64,000 nt of DNA, taken from contig NZ_QDDR01000007.1 of NCBI RefSeq assembly GCF_003075525.1, positions 62,001 to 126,000 on the forward strand, in the 5' to 3' direction. The position numbers were made by a program, and so were the translations under genes. Source of the DNA: Pararhodobacter aggregans (lineage in GTDB: Bacteria > Pseudomonadota > Alphaproteobacteria > Rhodobacterales > Rhodobacteraceae). Shown one piece after another: positions 63,515 to 64,000 of the stretch (its first letter is position 1; every line of letters starts with the position of its first letter). A model generated the notes under the pieces. It ran no database searches. It was given only the letters and a program-made list of their open reading frames with translations, and had not been told where the DNA came from.

Positions 63515-64000
63515 TCAGACCGGCGCCACCCGGGTCCCGAAGATCGCCGAGCCCACGCGCACATGCGTGGCCCCCAGCGCCACCGCCGTCTCGAAATCCT
63601 CGGACATGCCCATCGACAGGCCGCTCAGCCCGTTCCGCGCCGCGATCTCGCCCAGCAGGCGGAAATGCGGGGCCGGGTCCTCGTCCGCCGGGGGGATGCA
63701 CATCAGCCCCGCCACCGGCAGTGACAGGGCGCGGCACCGGGCGACCAGCGCATCGGCCTCGCCGGGCAGGACGCCCGCTTTCTGCGGCTCCTCGCCGGTG
63801 TTGACCTGCAGGAAAAGCTCGGGGCAGCGGCCGATCTCGTCGGCAAGGCGCGCCAGCGTCTCGGCCAGTTTCACCCGGTCCACGGAATGGATCGCGTCGA
63901 CCATGCCCATCGCCGCCCGGGCCTTGTTGGATTGCAACGGCCCGATCAGGTGCAGCGAAATCCCCTCGTAGCGCGCCTGGAAATCCGGCCAGCGGCCCTG
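63515..64000 (-). CDS. YggS-family PLP-binding protein (N-terminus cut by window)
   Basis: The visible 161 residues are the C-terminal part of a YggS/PROSC protein, which keeps pyridoxal phosphate homeostasis. Key segments are HLIGPLQSNKARAAM, then ELFLQVNTGEEPQKAG, GLMCIPPADEDPAPHFRLL, and the end MGMSEDFETAVALGATHVRVGSAIFG. The start lies beyond 64000. The PLP Lys is in the missing part. Confidence 0.92.
   Translation of the reverse strand, partial: QGRWPDFQARYEGISLHLIGPLQSNKARAAMGMVDAIHSVDRVKLAETLARLADEIGRCPELFLQVNTGEEPQKAGVLPGEADALVARCRALSLPVAGLMCIPPADEDPAPHFRLLGEIAARNGLSGLSMGMSEDFETAVALGATHVRVGSAIFGTRVAPV

Overview
The window is strongly G+C-rich and gene-dense, with many 4-base ATGA/GTGA stop-start overlaps. 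Gene content suggests an alphaproteobacterium of the Rhodobacterales, probably Paracoccus or a close relative. The main clues are a zinc chaperone of the AztD type (described in Paracoccus denitrificans), a CenR-like response regulator, several TRAP transporters, Irr and RirA type iron boxes, a perfect FNR/FnrL box and the extragenic repeat motifs common in this order. This placement is inference. I see no phage, insertion sequence, CRISPR array or rRNA. There is one tRNA, tRNA-Tyr(GTA).

Layout. 1-2084: the 3'-truncated end of a PlsB-like acyltransferase, a 406-base gene-free stretch rich in repeats, a DUF4336 protein and a small DksA/TraR-type zinc finger protein. 2090-8292: an Lrp/AsnC regulator divergent from a complete pyruvate dehydrogenase operon (homodimeric E1, E2, and E3 with a fused lipoyl domain). 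8353-17895: an M20 amidohydrolase and a MarR regulator, then an eight-gene TRAP/acyl-CoA ligase catabolic operon. The same inverted repeat, GTCAATAWAGTTGAC, lies in front of both units. 17896-22266 (minus strand): a cobalamin riboswitch followed by a B12-type ABC transporter, a pseudoazurin and a methyltransferase. 22410-28775: metal handling, with a copper group (DUF2946, YcnI, copper-uptake associated protein, CopC-CopD fusion) and a zinc group (NicO permease and DUF1007 divergent from AztD across a Zur-like box).

28829-35004 is a gamma-resorcylate module: a MarR regulator divergent from a TRAP transporter, an FAD phenol hydroxylase and gamma-resorcylate decarboxylase. The ring-cleavage genes are absent. 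35050-37275 holds an aromatic aminotransferase and a zinc alcohol dehydrogenase. 37371-44812 is a siderophore uptake operon (TonB receptor, binding protein, two permeases, ATPase) with RirA-like and Irr-like boxes, divergent from an unusual LysR helix-turn-helix/TrpD2(YbiB)-like fusion protein.

44885-51651 is mainly housekeeping and stress genes: GNAT, tRNA-Tyr, rlmB, map, a CoA-binding protein, the ohrR/ohr pair with two operators, an esterase and gabD. 51775-57313 holds an MFS/carboxylesterase/LysR group, an MBL-fold hydrolase and msrA. 57318-64000 holds VOC, PhnF-like and ExoIII proteins, a small Tat-like exported protein, an intergenic region with two apparent tandem small RNAs on the minus strand (one under an FNR box), the response regulator, ribA, an unknown protein, an L,D-transpeptidase that seems to start at CTG, and a 5'-truncated YggS-type protein.

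The best candidates for undescribed biology are the paired minus-strand sRNAs at 59917-60163, the two-operator CoA catabolic island at 8353-17895, the LysR-TrpD2-like fusion at 43331-44812, and the riboswitch-led B12 operon that ends in a pseudoazurin and a methyltransferase.
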